64,000 nucleotides of DNA from Micrococcales bacterium KH10 (GCA_900188465.1 FZPE01000004.1:248001-312000); one strand, 5' to 3'; positions 26,188-35,259 are shown, numbered from the stretch's first letter. Notes: a model not told the origin generated them from the letters alone. Numbers and translations: made by a program.

Positions 26188-27303
26188 GTGGGATTTGCCG
26201 CATTGGGGGAGGACTACCCCTGGGACTCGATGGTGCCATTTCGGGCGCGAGCCAGCGAACATCCGGACGGATTGATCGACCTATCCATCGGAACTCCGGT
26301 CGACCCGACTCCTGCAGTCGTGCAGCAGGCCTTGCAGCAAGCCAGCAATGCTCCTGGCTACCCGCTGACGGCAGGCAGTCCGGCGTTGCGGGACGCGATC
26401 GCCGCTTGGTTTGATCGCCGTCGCGGCGTGCCGCATCTGACCGACGAAAACGTACTGCCCACCATCGGTTCGAAAGAAGCAGTGGGCTTGATGCCGTCGC
26501 TGCTCGGTCTTGGGACCGAAGATGTCGTGGTACACCCTGCCGTTGCCTACCCGACTTACCGCGTCGGCGCGCTGTTATCGGGTGCGACGGCGCTGGCCAC
26601 GGACGATGTCGCCCAGTGGGCAGGTGACCCGAACGTCAAAGTGGTGTGGATCAATTCCCCCAGTAATCCCACCGGTGCGGTGCTCGATGTGCCGCAGTTG
26701 CGCATGATCGTGGCGGCAGCCCGTGAGATCGGCGCGGTGGTCATCAGTGACGAGTGTTATGCCGAACTGGACTGGCGCGCCGAGAACAGCACAGTGCCAT
26801 CCGTGCTGGATCCAGCGGTCACCGAAGGGGATCTATCGAACCTCCTGGTGGCTTATTCGCTGTCCAAGCAATCGTCCGTCGCGGGGTATCGTGCGGCCTT
26901 CATCGCGGGCGATGCTGATTTGATCTCGCGATTGACCGCGTTGCGCAAGCATCTGGGAATGATCGTGCCGGCCCCGGTTCAAGCAGCGATGACAGCCGCG
27001 CTCGATGACGACGAACACGTCGCAGTCCAGCGGGCGATCTATCAGTACCGTCGTACAGTTCTGCTGGACGCAATCATGGCCGCTGGTATGAAAGTGGATC
27101 ATTCCCAAGCCGGACTGTATCTGTGGGCCAGGCATCCAGAGCACAGGGCAGGATGCTGGGAGACAATCACGTGGTTGGCCGACCGCGGCATCGTTGCTGG
27201 CCCCGGTGAGTTTTACGGGCCGCAGGGCGCCGCGCATGTCCGGTTGGCGCTGACTGCCGCTGACACGGATATTGCTGCCGCTGCCCGCCGACTGGCCCAC
27301 TGA
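26188..27303 (+). CDS. dapC: Succinyldiaminopimelate transaminase
   Basis: 371-residue fold-type I aminotransferase. It has NSPSNPTGAV (157-166, Asn-Pro PLP contact), SDECYAEL (187-194, Asp and Tyr), and the Schiff-base lysine in YSLSKQSSVAGYR (K227). The opening GEDYPWDSMVPFRARA and LSIGTPVDPTP is typical of actinobacterial DapC. It makes N-succinyl-L,L-diaminopimelate, acting between DapD and DapE, both encoded about 3 kb downstream. The start is a GTG at 26188 with a weak GAAAGG upstream. Confidence 0.92.
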   Translation: MGFAALGEDYPWDSMVPFRARASEHPDGLIDLSIGTPVDPTPAVVQQALQQASNAPGYPLTAGSPALRDAIAAWFDRRRGVPHLTDENVLPTIGSKEAVGLMPSLLGLGTEDVVVHPAVAYPTYRVGALLSGATALATDDVAQWAGDPNVKVVWINSPSNPTGAVLDVPQLRMIVAAAREIGAVVISDECYAELDWRAENSTVPSVLDPAVTEGDLSNLLVAYSLSKQSSVAGYRAAFIAGDADLISRLTALRKHLGMIVPAPVQAAMTAALDDDEHVAVQRAIYQYRRTVLLDAIMAAGMKVDHSQAGLYLWARHPEHRAGCWETITWLADRGIVAGPGEFYGPQGAAHVRLALTAADTDIAAAARRLAH

Positions 27304-27313
27304 ATAGCGAACA

Positions 27314-27344
27314 TTGACCCAAAAGGCAGCATTCATGGTATAGG
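27314..27344 (+). promoter_or_regulatory. Candidate citrate synthase promoter
   Basis: TTGACC (27314-27319) and TATAGG (27339-27344) are separated by 19 bp, slightly long for a main-sigma promoter. They lie within 45 bp after the dapC stop, giving a leader of about 180 bases for the citrate synthase mRNA. Confidence 0.45.
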
Positions 27345-27414
27345 CTTGGTGAAATCTTGGCATTTATCAGCACGGACCTACGTCCCGCTGATTGGTCTAG
27401 ATCTTGTTGTAGGC

Positions 27415-27445
27415 GGTACAGTCCCAAAGGTATGTCGACTGTACC
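27415..27445 (+). promoter_or_regulatory. Inverted repeat in the citrate synthase leader
   Basis: A perfect 9-bp inverted repeat, GGTACAGTC (27415-27423) and its complement (27437-27445), with a 13-base loop, lies about 90 bases before the GTG start. It could be an operator or an mRNA hairpin. A second, weaker stem occurs at about 27366-27392. Confidence 0.45.
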
Positions 27446-27533
27446 TTGATCAACGAAGGGTATGAGCAACGGTGCCGCCCAGCTCCGCCGAGGTCGTCAT
27501 CTCACAGCTCAGAATCCGCGAAGGGAAGTACTC

Positions 27534-28832
27534 GTGACTGCTAACGAGTTATCGGTAACGATGGACACCGCAACCGGGAATGTGACGTTGCCCATCCACC
27601 AGGCAGTTGAAGGCAACGACGGAATAGTCGTTTCCGACCTGCTGCGCAGCACCGGATACGTCACCTATGACCCCGGTTTCATGAACACGGCGCAGTGCGA
27701 GTCCAAGATCACCTTCATCGATGGCGATGAAGGCGTGTTGCTGTATCGCGGTTATCCGATCGATCAACTCGCATCTCAGTCATCGTTCCTCGAGGTCGCC
27801 TACCTGCTCATCCACGGTGAGCTTCCCGACGAGACCCAGCGCGATGCCTTCATCGAACGGGTCAACCGCCACACTCTGGTCCATGAAGACTTCCGTACTT
27901 TCATGGGGACATTCCCGCGGACAAGCCACCCTATGGCAGTGATGTCGTCCGCGGTGAACGCACTCGCGACCTTCTACCCAGAGTCACTCGACCCGTTCAG
28001 TGAAGACACCGTGGAACTCGCAACGGTCCTGCTGCTGGCAAAAGCACGGACCATCACCTCATATCTGCACCGCAGACGGGTCGGCGAACCGCTGCTCTAC
28101 CCGGATTACTCCCGCGGATACGTCGATGACTTCCTGCGTATGACCTTCGCGGTTCCGTATGAGCAGTACGACGCGAACCCGGTGCTCGTTGATGCCTTGG
28201 ACAAACTGCTCATCTTGCACGCCGACCACGAACAGAACTGCTCGGCATCTGTCGTGCGCATCACCGGATCGGCGCATGCGAATATCTACGCTTCGGTATC
28301 GGCTGGGATCAGTGCCCTGTCCGGCCCGCTCCACGGCGGTGCGAACGAGGCCGTGCTCAACATGTTGACGTCCATTCACTCCGCGGAATACGACGTGGAC
28401 ACCTTCATCAAGAAGGTCAAGGATAAACAAGACAGTGTGCGTCTGATGGGCTTCGGTCACCGCGTCTACAAGAACTACGATCCGCGTGCGGCGATCGTCA
28501 AAGAACAAGCGCACAAGGTGCTCTCGACGCTGGGCATCCAAGACCCGCTGCTGGAGATCGCCATGGAGCTCGAAGAGATCGCCTTGAAGGACGATTACTT
28601 CGCTGAACGCCGGCTGTACCCCAACGTCGATTTCTACACGGGCATCATCTACCGTGCCATGGGCTTCGAGCCCGCGATGTTCACACCGCTGTTCGCGCTG
28701 GGTCGCATGCCGGGCTGGATCGCCCAGTGGCGCGAAATGATGAACGACCCCAAGAGCAAGATCGGTCGTCCGCGACAGATCTACACCGGTGCGCACAAGC
28801 GCGACTACGTGCCGGTGGAAAAGCGCTCCTGA
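27534..28832 (+). CDS. gltA: Type II citrate synthase
   Basis: 432 residues from the GTG at 27534, which follows GAAGGGAAG; the frame is open for 24 more codons upstream without a good start. The active site includes HADHEQNCS (His232), GPLHGGANEAV (His267) and GFGHRVYKNYDPR (His309), and an Asp near VDFYTG, in the arrangement of hexameric type II enzymes. It condenses acetyl-CoA and oxaloacetate, entering the TCA cycle. The end is 10 bp from a convergent gene. Confidence 0.96.
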   Translation: MTANELSVTMDTATGNVTLPIHQAVEGNDGIVVSDLLRSTGYVTYDPGFMNTAQCESKITFIDGDEGVLLYRGYPIDQLASQSSFLEVAYLLIHGELPDETQRDAFIERVNRHTLVHEDFRTFMGTFPRTSHPMAVMSSAVNALATFYPESLDPFSEDTVELATVLLLAKARTITSYLHRRRVGEPLLYPDYSRGYVDDFLRMTFAVPYEQYDANPVLVDALDKLLILHADHEQNCSASVVRITGSAHANIYASVSAGISALSGPLHGGANEAVLNMLTSIHSAEYDVDTFIKKVKDKQDSVRLMGFGHRVYKNYDPRAAIVKEQAHKVLSTLGIQDPLLEIAMELEEIALKDDYFAERRLYPNVDFYTGIIYRAMGFEPAMFTPLFALGRMPGWIAQWREMMNDPKSKIGRPRQIYTGAHKRDYVPVEKRS

Positions 28833-28842
28833 TTCATCGGGG

Positions 28843-29745
28843 TTAGGGCTCTGGTGTGGCGGTAAGCGATCCGCCGACTGAGAGCACCACATCGGTCGGC
28901 GAATTGCTGACCTCGTGCCAGTCGCCGGTGTTTCGTGTCCACATCCAATTGCGGTACTGAACCGCGTCGATGTCCGTGACTGCTGCAACCGCCACAGCCC
29001 ACTGGGCAATGGCCCACCCGACACGGGTCCGCTCTGCAGCGCGCAAGTCGAGCGCCTTGGTGGTCGCGCGGACTGACACGGTCAATTGGCGTCCGGCTTT
29101 GGCCGTGGTCTCAGCCGTGACCGGGATGTCACGCGATATCCGAGCATCCAGGTTCCGCAGTGCCGCCGTTGCATCGACGTCAGCCGGAACGTCGCCCAGC
29201 CGGCAGGTCAATACCGCTTCGGAGTAGCCGTTGAGCGCCGAGGCCCAGGCGCGTCCCATCGGTTCATGACGAGCGTAGGCGAGCGGAAAGGCCGACCGTT
29301 GCACGGCCTGCGCCGCATCCGTGACCGGCATCGACACATAATCGTCTATCTTTGCCAGGCCGTCGTAGAAGGCATTGGTCGAATAGACCGGATCCATCAC
29401 CTGCTCCGGTGTGCCCCAACCCTGAGAGGGACGTTGCTGGAACAGACCCAACGAGTCACGATCCCCATAGTCGATGTTGCGGATTTTCGATTCCTGGTAT
29501 GCCGTCGCCAATCCGATGGTGCCCGCCCTGGCAGGCATCGAACGCACCAGGGGCTGGATCCCGATCAGAGCGGCGTTGGAAGACTGTTCCACATCGAGTG
29601 ACCACGCCGTGCCATCGACGGTGGCGCGGCAACGCTGAGCCACCGTAGGCGCGGGAACCGTGCGATCCAGGACGAAGATGACCGCGCCAACCGCGAAGAG
29701 CGCGGTTAAGACGATGATGGATACGACCAGGACTGTCTTGCGCAC
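28843..29745 (-). CDS. Membrane-anchored lysozyme-fold-like protein
   Basis: 300 residues with an N-terminal anchor or uncleaved signal (about 5-27). The central motif AYQESKIRNIDYGDRDSLGLFQQRPSQGWGT resembles the catalytic core of lytic transglycosylases (Glu after Gln, then GLFQ). The C-terminal 80 residues contain WAVAVAAVTDIDAVQYRNWMW. Related actinobacterial proteins are usually called hypothetical. The GTG start overlaps the dapD stop by one base, so it is probably co-translated with dapD, which fits a link to peptidoglycan made from diaminopimelate. Enzyme activity is inferred. Confidence 0.7.
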   Translation of the reverse strand: MRKTVLVVSIIVLTALFAVGAVIFVLDRTVPAPTVAQRCRATVDGTAWSLDVEQSSNAALIGIQPLVRSMPARAGTIGLATAYQESKIRNIDYGDRDSLGLFQQRPSQGWGTPEQVMDPVYSTNAFYDGLAKIDDYVSMPVTDAAQAVQRSAFPLAYARHEPMGRAWASALNGYSEAVLTCRLGDVPADVDATAALRNLDARISRDIPVTAETTAKAGRQLTVSVRATTKALDLRAAERTRVGWAIAQWAVAVAAVTDIDAVQYRNWMWTRNTGDWHEVSNSPTDVVLSVGGSLTATPEP

Positions 29746-30716
29746 TAGTTGTGATGCAGAGCGGCGTTGAGTTCGATCCCGGTTCCAGCGCGTTCCACGA
29801 CCTCGACGCCGCCGGTCAAGGAGTTACGGCGGAAGAGCAGGTTGTTCTGACCGGACAGTTCGAGTGCTTTGACCGTCTGACCTGCATACTGGCCGCTGGT
29901 CACGGTCACCTTGGTACCCGCCGTGACATAGAGACCCGCCTCGATGATGCAGTCATTCCCCAGAGAGATCCCCAGGCCGGCATTCGCACCGAGCAGGGAT
30001 CGTTCGCCGATGGAGATGGTCTGCTTGCCGCCACCGGACAACGTCCCCATGATGGATGCGCCGCCGCCGATGTCTGAGCCGTCGGCGACTGTGACACCAG
30101 CAGAGATCCGACCCTCGACCATGGACGCGCCCAGCGTGCCGGCGTTGAAGTTGACGAAGCCTTCGTGCATGACGGTGGTCCCAGGGGCGAGGTGGGCGCC
30201 CAATCGAACTCGGTCGGCGTCAGCGATACGCACACCGTCAGGAACGACATAGTCCACCATGCGCGGGAACTTGTCGACGCCGTAGACCGTGACAACACCG
30301 CGGGATCGAAGTCGCAACCGGGTTTCCTCGAAACCCTGGACCGCGGCAGGACCAGCGGAGGTCCACACCACGTTGGCCAGCACGCCGAAGATGCCATCCA
30401 TGTTCTGACCATGTGGTTTGACCAGACGGTGGGAGAGCAGATGCAGGCGCAGGTAGGCGTCCTCCGCGTCTGCCGGAGACTGGTCCAGGTCGATGCTGGT
30501 GAGCACTACTCGCGTCGCGACACGGCGCGCGTCGTCTGTGCCCGCCAAGTCATGGAGGGCTTGGGGTGCATCGGCGGCAGTGGCCGTCGCGAGTGGTTCG
30601 CCCAACTGTGGTTTGGGGTACCACACGTCGAGCACGGTTCCGGAGATGTCGACTGAAGCAAGGCCGAATGCCCAAGCATTGCGTGGTGTGGTGTCATTGT
30701 CGATGTTGTCAGACAT
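29745..30716 (-). CDS. dapD: Tetrahydrodipicolinate N-succinyltransferase
   Basis: 323 residues from the ATG at 30716. An N-terminal alpha/beta domain is followed by a left-handed beta-helix of hexapeptide repeats (about 165-280: [51 protein letters not shown]). The signature [19 protein letters not shown] is typical of actinobacterial DapD. It succinylates tetrahydrodipicolinate for diaminopimelate and lysine synthesis. Longer starts are unlikely because a TAGGCT -10 sits 7 bases before this ATG, making the gene leaderless. It is divergent from dapE. Confidence 0.94.
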   Translation of the reverse strand: MSDNIDNDTTPRNAWAFGLASVDISGTVLDVWYPKPQLGEPLATATAADAPQALHDLAGTDDARRVATRVVLTSIDLDQSPADAEDAYLRLHLLSHRLVKPHGQNMDGIFGVLANVVWTSAGPAAVQGFEETRLRLRSRGVVTVYGVDKFPRMVDYVVPDGVRIADADRVRLGAHLAPGTTVMHEGFVNFNAGTLGASMVEGRISAGVTVADGSDIGGGASIMGTLSGGGKQTISIGERSLLGANAGLGISLGNDCIIEAGLYVTAGTKVTVTSGQYAGQTVKALELSGQNNLLFRRNSLTGGVEVVERAGTGIELNAALHHN

Positions 30717-30723
30717 GCAACCC

Positions 30724-30729
30724 AGCCTA
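30724..30729 (-). promoter_or_regulatory. Leaderless -10 element of dapD
   Basis: TAGGCT on the minus strand, 7 bases before the dapD ATG, so transcription should begin at or next to the start codon. Confidence 0.65.
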
Positions 30730-30828
30730 ATGCCTTCGTGGCGAATATGTGACCAATTCATGTCTCATCTTTACTATCGGCATGACGGTGCCGTTCAGCT
30801 CCAATCCGCCCTGAAGTTCGTCGCGACG

Positions 30829-30834
30829 TAGGAT
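30829..30834 (+). promoter_or_regulatory. Leaderless -10 element of dapE
   Basis: TAGGAT, 7 bases before the ATG at 30842. It overlaps the alternative ATG at 30833, which argues that the start is 30842. Confidence 0.65.
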
Positions 30835-30841
30835 GTGGCCC

Positions 30842-31975
30842 ATGCCAAGTATTGACCTGATGACCGGACGAGATGGTCTGACACAACTCACTCAGACGAT
30901 TTGCGACATCGCATCAGTCAGCGGCGACGAGCAAAACCTCGCCGATGTCATCGAATCCGCCCTGCGCGGTCTCGCCGCCCCCACGGTGGATGTCACCCGA
31001 TACGGCAACAACATTGTGGCGCGCACCAGCCACGGCCGTGGTCGTCGAGTGATCTTGGCTGGCCATATCGACACGGTTCCCGTCGCGCATAACCTGCCGA
31101 CCCAACTGCGTGACGACCCTGATCGGGGACCCGTGCTGTGGGGACGCGGCACCGTCGATATGAAGGCGGGCCTGGCGGTGCTGTTACAGGTGTTCGCACA
31201 GTTGGCGCTCGATCCTGCATCCACCACGAGTGACGTCACGCTAGTGGCCTACGACAACGAGGAAGTCGCATCCGACCGCAATGGACTGGGCCACCTGGTC
31301 GCCCGGCATCCGGATCTGATCGCGGGAGACTTCGCGGTGCTCGGCGAGCCGTCCAACGGCGGTATCGAAGGCGGCTGCAACGGAACTCTGCGGGTTCACG
31401 TGTCGACCACCGGAGTCGCGGCGCACTCGGCGCGTTCCTGGATGGGCTCCAACGCCATCCACGCGGCAGCGCCCATCCTCAGTCGTCTCGCCGAGTATCA
31501 AGCAGAAACCGTCGAGGTGGACGGGTTGGCATACCGCGAAGGGCTCAACGCGGTTGCGATCAGCGGAGGGATCGCGGGGAACGTCATACCGGATCGATGC
31601 CGGGTAACGGTCAATTACCGCTTTGCTCCAGCGCGCAGTGAAGCCGAGGCCTTGAAGTTCGTCGAAGAGTTCTTCGCCCCATTCGAGGTACTCGTCGATG
31701 ACACCGCACCCGGAGCTCGCCCCGGACTGGACTCCCCGCTCGCCCAGGAGTTCGTCGCCGCGGTCTCCCGAGTCACCGGTGGTGGTGCGAGCGCCAAAGT
31801 GGGTTGGACCGACGTTGCCAGGTTCTCCCGGCTCGGCGTGCCGGCAGTGAACTTCGGCCCGGGCGATCCGTCGCTGGCCCACCACGACGAAGAACGAGTC
31901 AGCCTTGCCCAGATCACGCAATGTTATGACGCGCTTTACCTGTGGCTTGCAGGAAATTCGACTGCGGTCCATTAG
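30842..31975 (+). CDS. dapE: Succinyl-diaminopimelate desuccinylase
   Basis: 377 residues, M20 family dinuclear zinc hydrolase. Visible: LAGHIDTVPVAHN (metal-binding His and Asp), GRGTVDMKAGLAVLL (bridging Asp), YDNEEVASDRNGLG (catalytic Glu-Glu), and HHDEERVSLAQI with the last metal His. It releases succinate from N-succinyl-diaminopimelate, the step after DapC. It is divergent from dapD with 125 bp between start codons; both genes appear leaderless. An ATG at 30833 is in frame but lies inside the -10 element. Confidence 0.93.
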   Translation: MPSIDLMTGRDGLTQLTQTICDIASVSGDEQNLADVIESALRGLAAPTVDVTRYGNNIVARTSHGRGRRVILAGHIDTVPVAHNLPTQLRDDPDRGPVLWGRGTVDMKAGLAVLLQVFAQLALDPASTTSDVTLVAYDNEEVASDRNGLGHLVARHPDLIAGDFAVLGEPSNGGIEGGCNGTLRVHVSTTGVAAHSARSWMGSNAIHAAAPILSRLAEYQAETVEVDGLAYREGLNAVAISGGIAGNVIPDRCRVTVNYRFAPARSEAEALKFVEEFFAPFEVLVDDTAPGARPGLDSPLAQEFVAAVSRVTGGGASAKVGWTDVARFSRLGVPAVNFGPGDPSLAHHDEERVSLAQITQCYDALYLWLAGNSTAVH

Positions 31976-31978
31976 GCT
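31973..31978 (+). promoter_or_regulatory. Leaderless -10 element of the LOG gene
   Basis: TAGGCT, overlapping the dapE stop (TTAG) and lying 6 bases before the ATG at 31985. Confidence 0.6.
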
Positions 31979-31984
31979 CAAATC

Positions 31985-32749
31985 ATGAGTGATGAAGGAG
32001 TACCACAACACGGATCGGGCTATCGCAAAGGACCAGTACTGCTGCGGGGTCAACACATCCCGGACTCGACCAGCGACGAGCGGTTGCTGCGTGGCGCCGA
32101 TAAAGCCGATTGGCTCCATGACGACCCGTGGCGCGTGCTGCGCATTCAATCCGAGTTTGTCGAGGGCTTCGGCGCGCTCGCGGAACTCGGCCCGGCGGTG
32201 TCAGTTTTCGGCTCGGCCCGCACTCCCACGGATCACCGGGACTACATCGCCGGCGAGCGGGTCGGCAAGGCTCTGGTTGAGGCCGGTTATGCGGTGATCA
32301 CCGGTGGCGGTCCAGGGGTGATGGAAGCTGCCAACAAAGGTGCCGCACTCGCCGGTGGCACCTCGGTGGGATTGGGCATCGAGTTGCCGTTCGAACAGGG
32401 CATGAACAACTACGTCAACCTCGGGGTGCACTTCCGCTACTTCTTCGCCCGCAAGACCATGTTCGTCAAGTATGCGAGTGGTTTCATCGTGCTGCCGGGT
32501 GGCTTCGGCACGCTGGACGAGCTCTTCGAGGCGCTCACCCTGGTGCAGACCTCCAAGGTCGGTGCGTTCCCAATTGTGCTGGTAGATCGCGCGTACTGGA
32601 CCGGTCTGGTCGAATGGCTGGGGCAGTCTGTAGCCGAACGAGGCATGATTCACCCCAAGGATGTCGAACTGTTCCGGATCGTCGACGATCCGGATGAGGC
32701 GGTGGAATTCGTCGTCTCAGCATCAGAGTCTGCCAGTGGACTAGAATAG
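31985..32749 (+). CDS. LOG family protein (TIGR00730), nucleotide 5'-monophosphate phosphoribohydrolase-like
   Basis: 254 residues. LOG motifs: SVFGSARTPTDHRDY near 75, GGGPGVMEAANKGA (PGGxGTxxE partner motif), and LPGGFGTLDELFEALTLVQT with the catalytic Arg/Glu region. Family members hydrolyse cytokinin ribotides or ordinary nucleotides such as AMP to base and ribose phosphate. M. tuberculosis Rv1205 is the counterpart in the same dapE neighbourhood. It is only 9 bp after dapE but has its own -10 element. Confidence 0.9.
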   Translation: MSDEGVPQHGSGYRKGPVLLRGQHIPDSTSDERLLRGADKADWLHDDPWRVLRIQSEFVEGFGALAELGPAVSVFGSARTPTDHRDYIAGERVGKALVEAGYAVITGGGPGVMEAANKGAALAGGTSVGLGIELPFEQGMNNYVNLGVHFRYFFARKTMFVKYASGFIVLPGGFGTLDELFEALTLVQTSKVGAFPIVLVDRAYWTGLVEWLGQSVAERGMIHPKDVELFRIVDDPDEAVEFVVSASESASGLE

Positions 32750-32795
32750 GCCAGGTAAACCTGCTGGTAGCCACTAAGAAATGAGGGACGAGTCC

Positions 32796-32963
32796 ATGGC
32801 GGCGATGAAGCCACGTACCGGTGATGGACCGTTAGAAGTTGTCAAGGAAGGACGCAGCCTCGTGCTGAAGATGCCACTTGATGGCGGTGGCCGTCTGGTC
32901 GTCGAACTGACAGCTGATGACGCAGCCAACCTCAAGAACGCACTAGAGGGCGTTGTCGGCTGA
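32796..32963 (+). CDS. DUF3117 small conserved protein
   Basis: 55 residues, the exact usual size: MAAMKPRTGDGPLEVVKEG, then RGLVLKMPLDGGGRLVVEL-like strands (here RSLVLKMPLDGGGRLVVEL) and a C-terminal helix. This family is found across actinobacteria (Rv1211 in M. tuberculosis) and its function is not known. GAGGG lies 8 bases before the ATG. The 3' end overlaps the aminopeptidase start region. Confidence 0.92.
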   Translation: MAAMKPRTGDGPLEVVKEGRSLVLKMPLDGGGRLVVELTADDAANLKNALEGVVG

Positions 32964-34572
32964 AGTGGTTGACCCCACTCATTTCACGATCGACACGATG
33001 ACCGGGCGACTGGTTCTGCCTGAAGTCATCGCGGCTGATGGGACTGTCGAAACTACACCTCTGATTACGGCGGATCATTGCGATACCGTCGTGTTGGCGA
33101 TTCAACCTCCCGCGGGCGACGACAGTGTTCGCCCGACCCCTGGAGCCACCGCCGCATCCTTGAGATACGGGGTTGACCTCGCTGACGCTGCAGAACGCTG
33201 CCATGCGAAGGGCAAGGCAGGCGAATGCAATGTCGTATCACTGCCGCGGGTCCATGGACGCCGCAACGCGTCAGTGCCTTGGGACGGTCTCGCGCGACGC
33301 ATCATTCTATTGGGCATCGGCGAAGGAACCGAATCGGATATTCGAACCGCCGGTGCAGCGCTGTGGCGTCATATCGATTCCGATGAACGCACGGTCATCG
33401 ATCTCGGGCCACGGACTGCTCCCGAGATCTTCGCCAGCTTTGCTGGGGGCCTGTTTCTCGGTGCCTATCGGCCGAAGCGGGTCACGAAGACCGCTGCTGA
33501 GACATCGTCATCGCCTCAGATCGTGATGCTGTCCGGTCGGCACCGTCTCGATTCACTCACCGACGCATTGGGCGCCGCCCAAACCGTTGCCACCGGCACC
33601 TGGCTGGCACGGGACCTGGCAAACACCCCGAGCAACATCAAGACGCCGCAATGGTTCGCGGCGCAATGCGAGGCTATCGCAGCCGCTGAAGGCCTGGACA
33701 TCACCGTTCACGATGAGTCCTGGTTAGCAGACCGGGGCTTCGGCGCGACTCTTGCAGTGGCCGGCGGGTCGGCGAATCCGCCCCGGTTCGTGGTCATCTC
33801 TCACGAACCGGTGACGGCTGGTGACGGTGCGAGGCACGTCGTGATCGTTGGTAAGGGCATCACCTATGACTCGGGTGGGCTCTGCCTGAAACCACGGACC
33901 GCCATGGTGCCGATGAAGACCGACATGGCCGGTGCCGCGACAGCAGTCGCCACCGCATTGGTCGCCCGCCGGTTGAACCTGCCGGACCGGATTACGGTGG
34001 TAGTCCCAGTGGCCGAAAATGCGATCTCGGGATCCGCCTATCGGCCCGGTGACGTACTGACCACGTTCAGCGGCGCTACGGTCGAGGTTACGAACACCGA
34101 CGCAGAAGGTCGACTGATCTTGGCAGAAGCGCTGTCCTGGGCCGTCGCGGAACTGGAACCTGATCTCGTCATCGATATCGCCACCCTGACCGGTGCCTCC
34201 CGCATGGCGCTCGGTGACCGTCATGGTGTGCTCTACAGCAACGATGATGAGACAGCAGCCGATCTGGAACAGGCCGCGTCGCGCGCCCATGAATACCTGT
34301 GGCGGATGCCGCTGGTCGATTCCTATCGCGCGGGCTTGGAGTCTTCGCTCGCAGACATTCGGCAAACCGCAGCATCACAATGGGGCGCGGGCAGCATCAT
34401 GGCGGCGCTGTTCCTGGAACACTTCGCACCGAAGACGAGTTGGGCCCATCTTGACATCGCTGGTGCGGCGCGTGCAGAGAAGCCGCGCGCCGACACCGCC
34501 GCTGGCGCCACCGGGTACGGTGTGGGCCTGCTCGCGCAGTACCTCCTACTGAGTGCGGGCCGCGAGCAGTAG
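32953..34572 (+). CDS. pepA: Leucyl aminopeptidase (M17 family)
   Basis: 539 residues. The N-terminal macro-like domain is followed by the catalytic domain: VGKGITYDSGGLCLKP (metal-binding Lys and Asp), MKTDMAGAA (Asp), NTDAEGRLILAEAL (Asp, Glu and catalytic Arg), and SQWGAGSIMAALFL. It is a cytosolic dizinc hexamer that removes N-terminal residues from peptides. The start is uncertain: a TTG at 32953 overlaps DUF3117 but GAGGG is only 2 bases away, while a GTG at 32965 directly after the DUF3117 stop suggests reinitiation. The 3' end overlaps a convergent gene by 27 bp. Confidence 0.9.
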   Translation: MSAEVVDPTHFTIDTMTGRLVLPEVIAADGTVETTPLITADHCDTVVLAIQPPAGDDSVRPTPGATAASLRYGVDLADAAERCHAKGKAGECNVVSLPRVHGRRNASVPWDGLARRIILLGIGEGTESDIRTAGAALWRHIDSDERTVIDLGPRTAPEIFASFAGGLFLGAYRPKRVTKTAAETSSSPQIVMLSGRHRLDSLTDALGAAQTVATGTWLARDLANTPSNIKTPQWFAAQCEAIAAAEGLDITVHDESWLADRGFGATLAVAGGSANPPRFVVISHEPVTAGDGARHVVIVGKGITYDSGGLCLKPRTAMVPMKTDMAGAATAVATALVARRLNLPDRITVVVPVAENAISGSAYRPGDVLTTFSGATVEVTNTDAEGRLILAEALSWAVAELEPDLVIDIATLTGASRMALGDRHGVLYSNDDETAADLEQAASRAHEYLWRMPLVDSYRAGLESSLADIRQTAASQWGAGSIMAALFLEHFAPKTSWAHLDIAGAARAEKPRADTAAGATGYGVGLLAQYLLLSAGREQ

Positions 34573-35181
34573 TCCCTGCCCCACTGAAATTAGTGAGACG
34601 GTGAGACGGTCGTCCTCGCGCAGTGAGGTGAGCACTGAGCGCATCTGAACCACGGGCTCATCGCGCCGTGCCGCATCGGGCACCGCATCGTGCCACAGCG
34701 CATTGGTGATCGCGAGCAGTCCACCGTGACGCAACAGGCGGATCGCTTGTTCGAGATGTGATGGAATAGCGCCCGGGGAGTCATTGATGACCACCAGGTC
34801 GTAAGCACCATCCGCTAGCCGCGGCAGCACTTCCTTGGGCCTGCCGAGAATCGTCCGGGTACGACCGGGCGCAATCTCAGCTTCCGAAAATGACTGCTTG
34901 GCCTGACGTTGATGTTCGGCTTCGGGGTCGATAGTGGTCAGGACACCATCGGATGCCATGCCTTCAAGCAAGTAGAGTGCGCTGATGCCCACGCCAGTTC
35001 CGATCTCGGCCACTGTCTTGGCTTGCATCGCCGCGGTTATCGTACGTAGCAGCGCTCCACTGGCTCGAGAGATCGCGGGGCTGCCAAATTCTGCCGCGCG
35101 TACCCTGGCTGCCTCGATCGACGTGCTGTCCGCTACGAAGTCCTCTGCATATGACCAACTCAGGGCCTTGTCGGTTGCGAT
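34546..35181 (-). CDS. O-methyltransferase (COMT-like, Rv1220c type) with apparent ATC start
   Basis: 211 residues if translation starts at ATC (35181), which follows AAGGAG by 6 bases. Codons 1-51 read without stop and give the family's N-terminal helices (ALSWSYAEDFVADS, ARVRAAEFGSPAISRASGALLR). The first ATG (35028) would begin at the SAM-binding loop and leave an incomplete protein. No ATG, GTG or TTG exists in frame between. The SAM site is EIGTGVGISALYLL (59-72). The usual metal-binding DxD region is VINDSPGAIP, so the first Asp is replaced by Asn. Rv1220c lies next to sigE in M. tuberculosis. Substrate unknown. Confidence 0.85.
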   Translation of the reverse strand: MATDKALSWSYAEDFVADSTSIEAARVRAAEFGSPAISRASGALLRTITAAMQAKTVAEIGTGVGISALYLLEGMASDGVLTTIDPEAEHQRQAKQSFSEAEIAPGRTRTILGRPKEVLPRLADGAYDLVVINDSPGAIPSHLEQAIRLLRHGGLLAITNALWHDAVPDAARRDEPVVQMRSVLTSLREDDRLTVSLISVGQGLLLAARTQ

Positions 35182-35253
35182 GGTAGTCTCCTTCGGCCGT
35201 TGTCGGTGGTTGCGGTGTGGACTACCGCAACCGGGTGTCGTGCTCCATAACTG

Positions 35254-35259
35254 AGCCTA
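35254..35259 (-). promoter_or_regulatory. Candidate -10 element of the O-methyltransferase gene
   Basis: TAGGCT on the minus strand. It would give an mRNA leader of about 65 bases containing AAGGAG before the ATC start. Confidence 0.5.

Noticed and set aside
28059-29024. 321-codon open frame antisense to citrate synthase
   Set aside because: Overlaps gltA almost completely and has no motif.
35225-35248. Possible 8-codon leader peptide (MEHDTRLR) before the O-methyltransferase
   Set aside because: Its ATG is 5 bases after a TAGGCT box, which is tempting, but nothing shows it is translated and the peptide has no tell-tale repeated residue.
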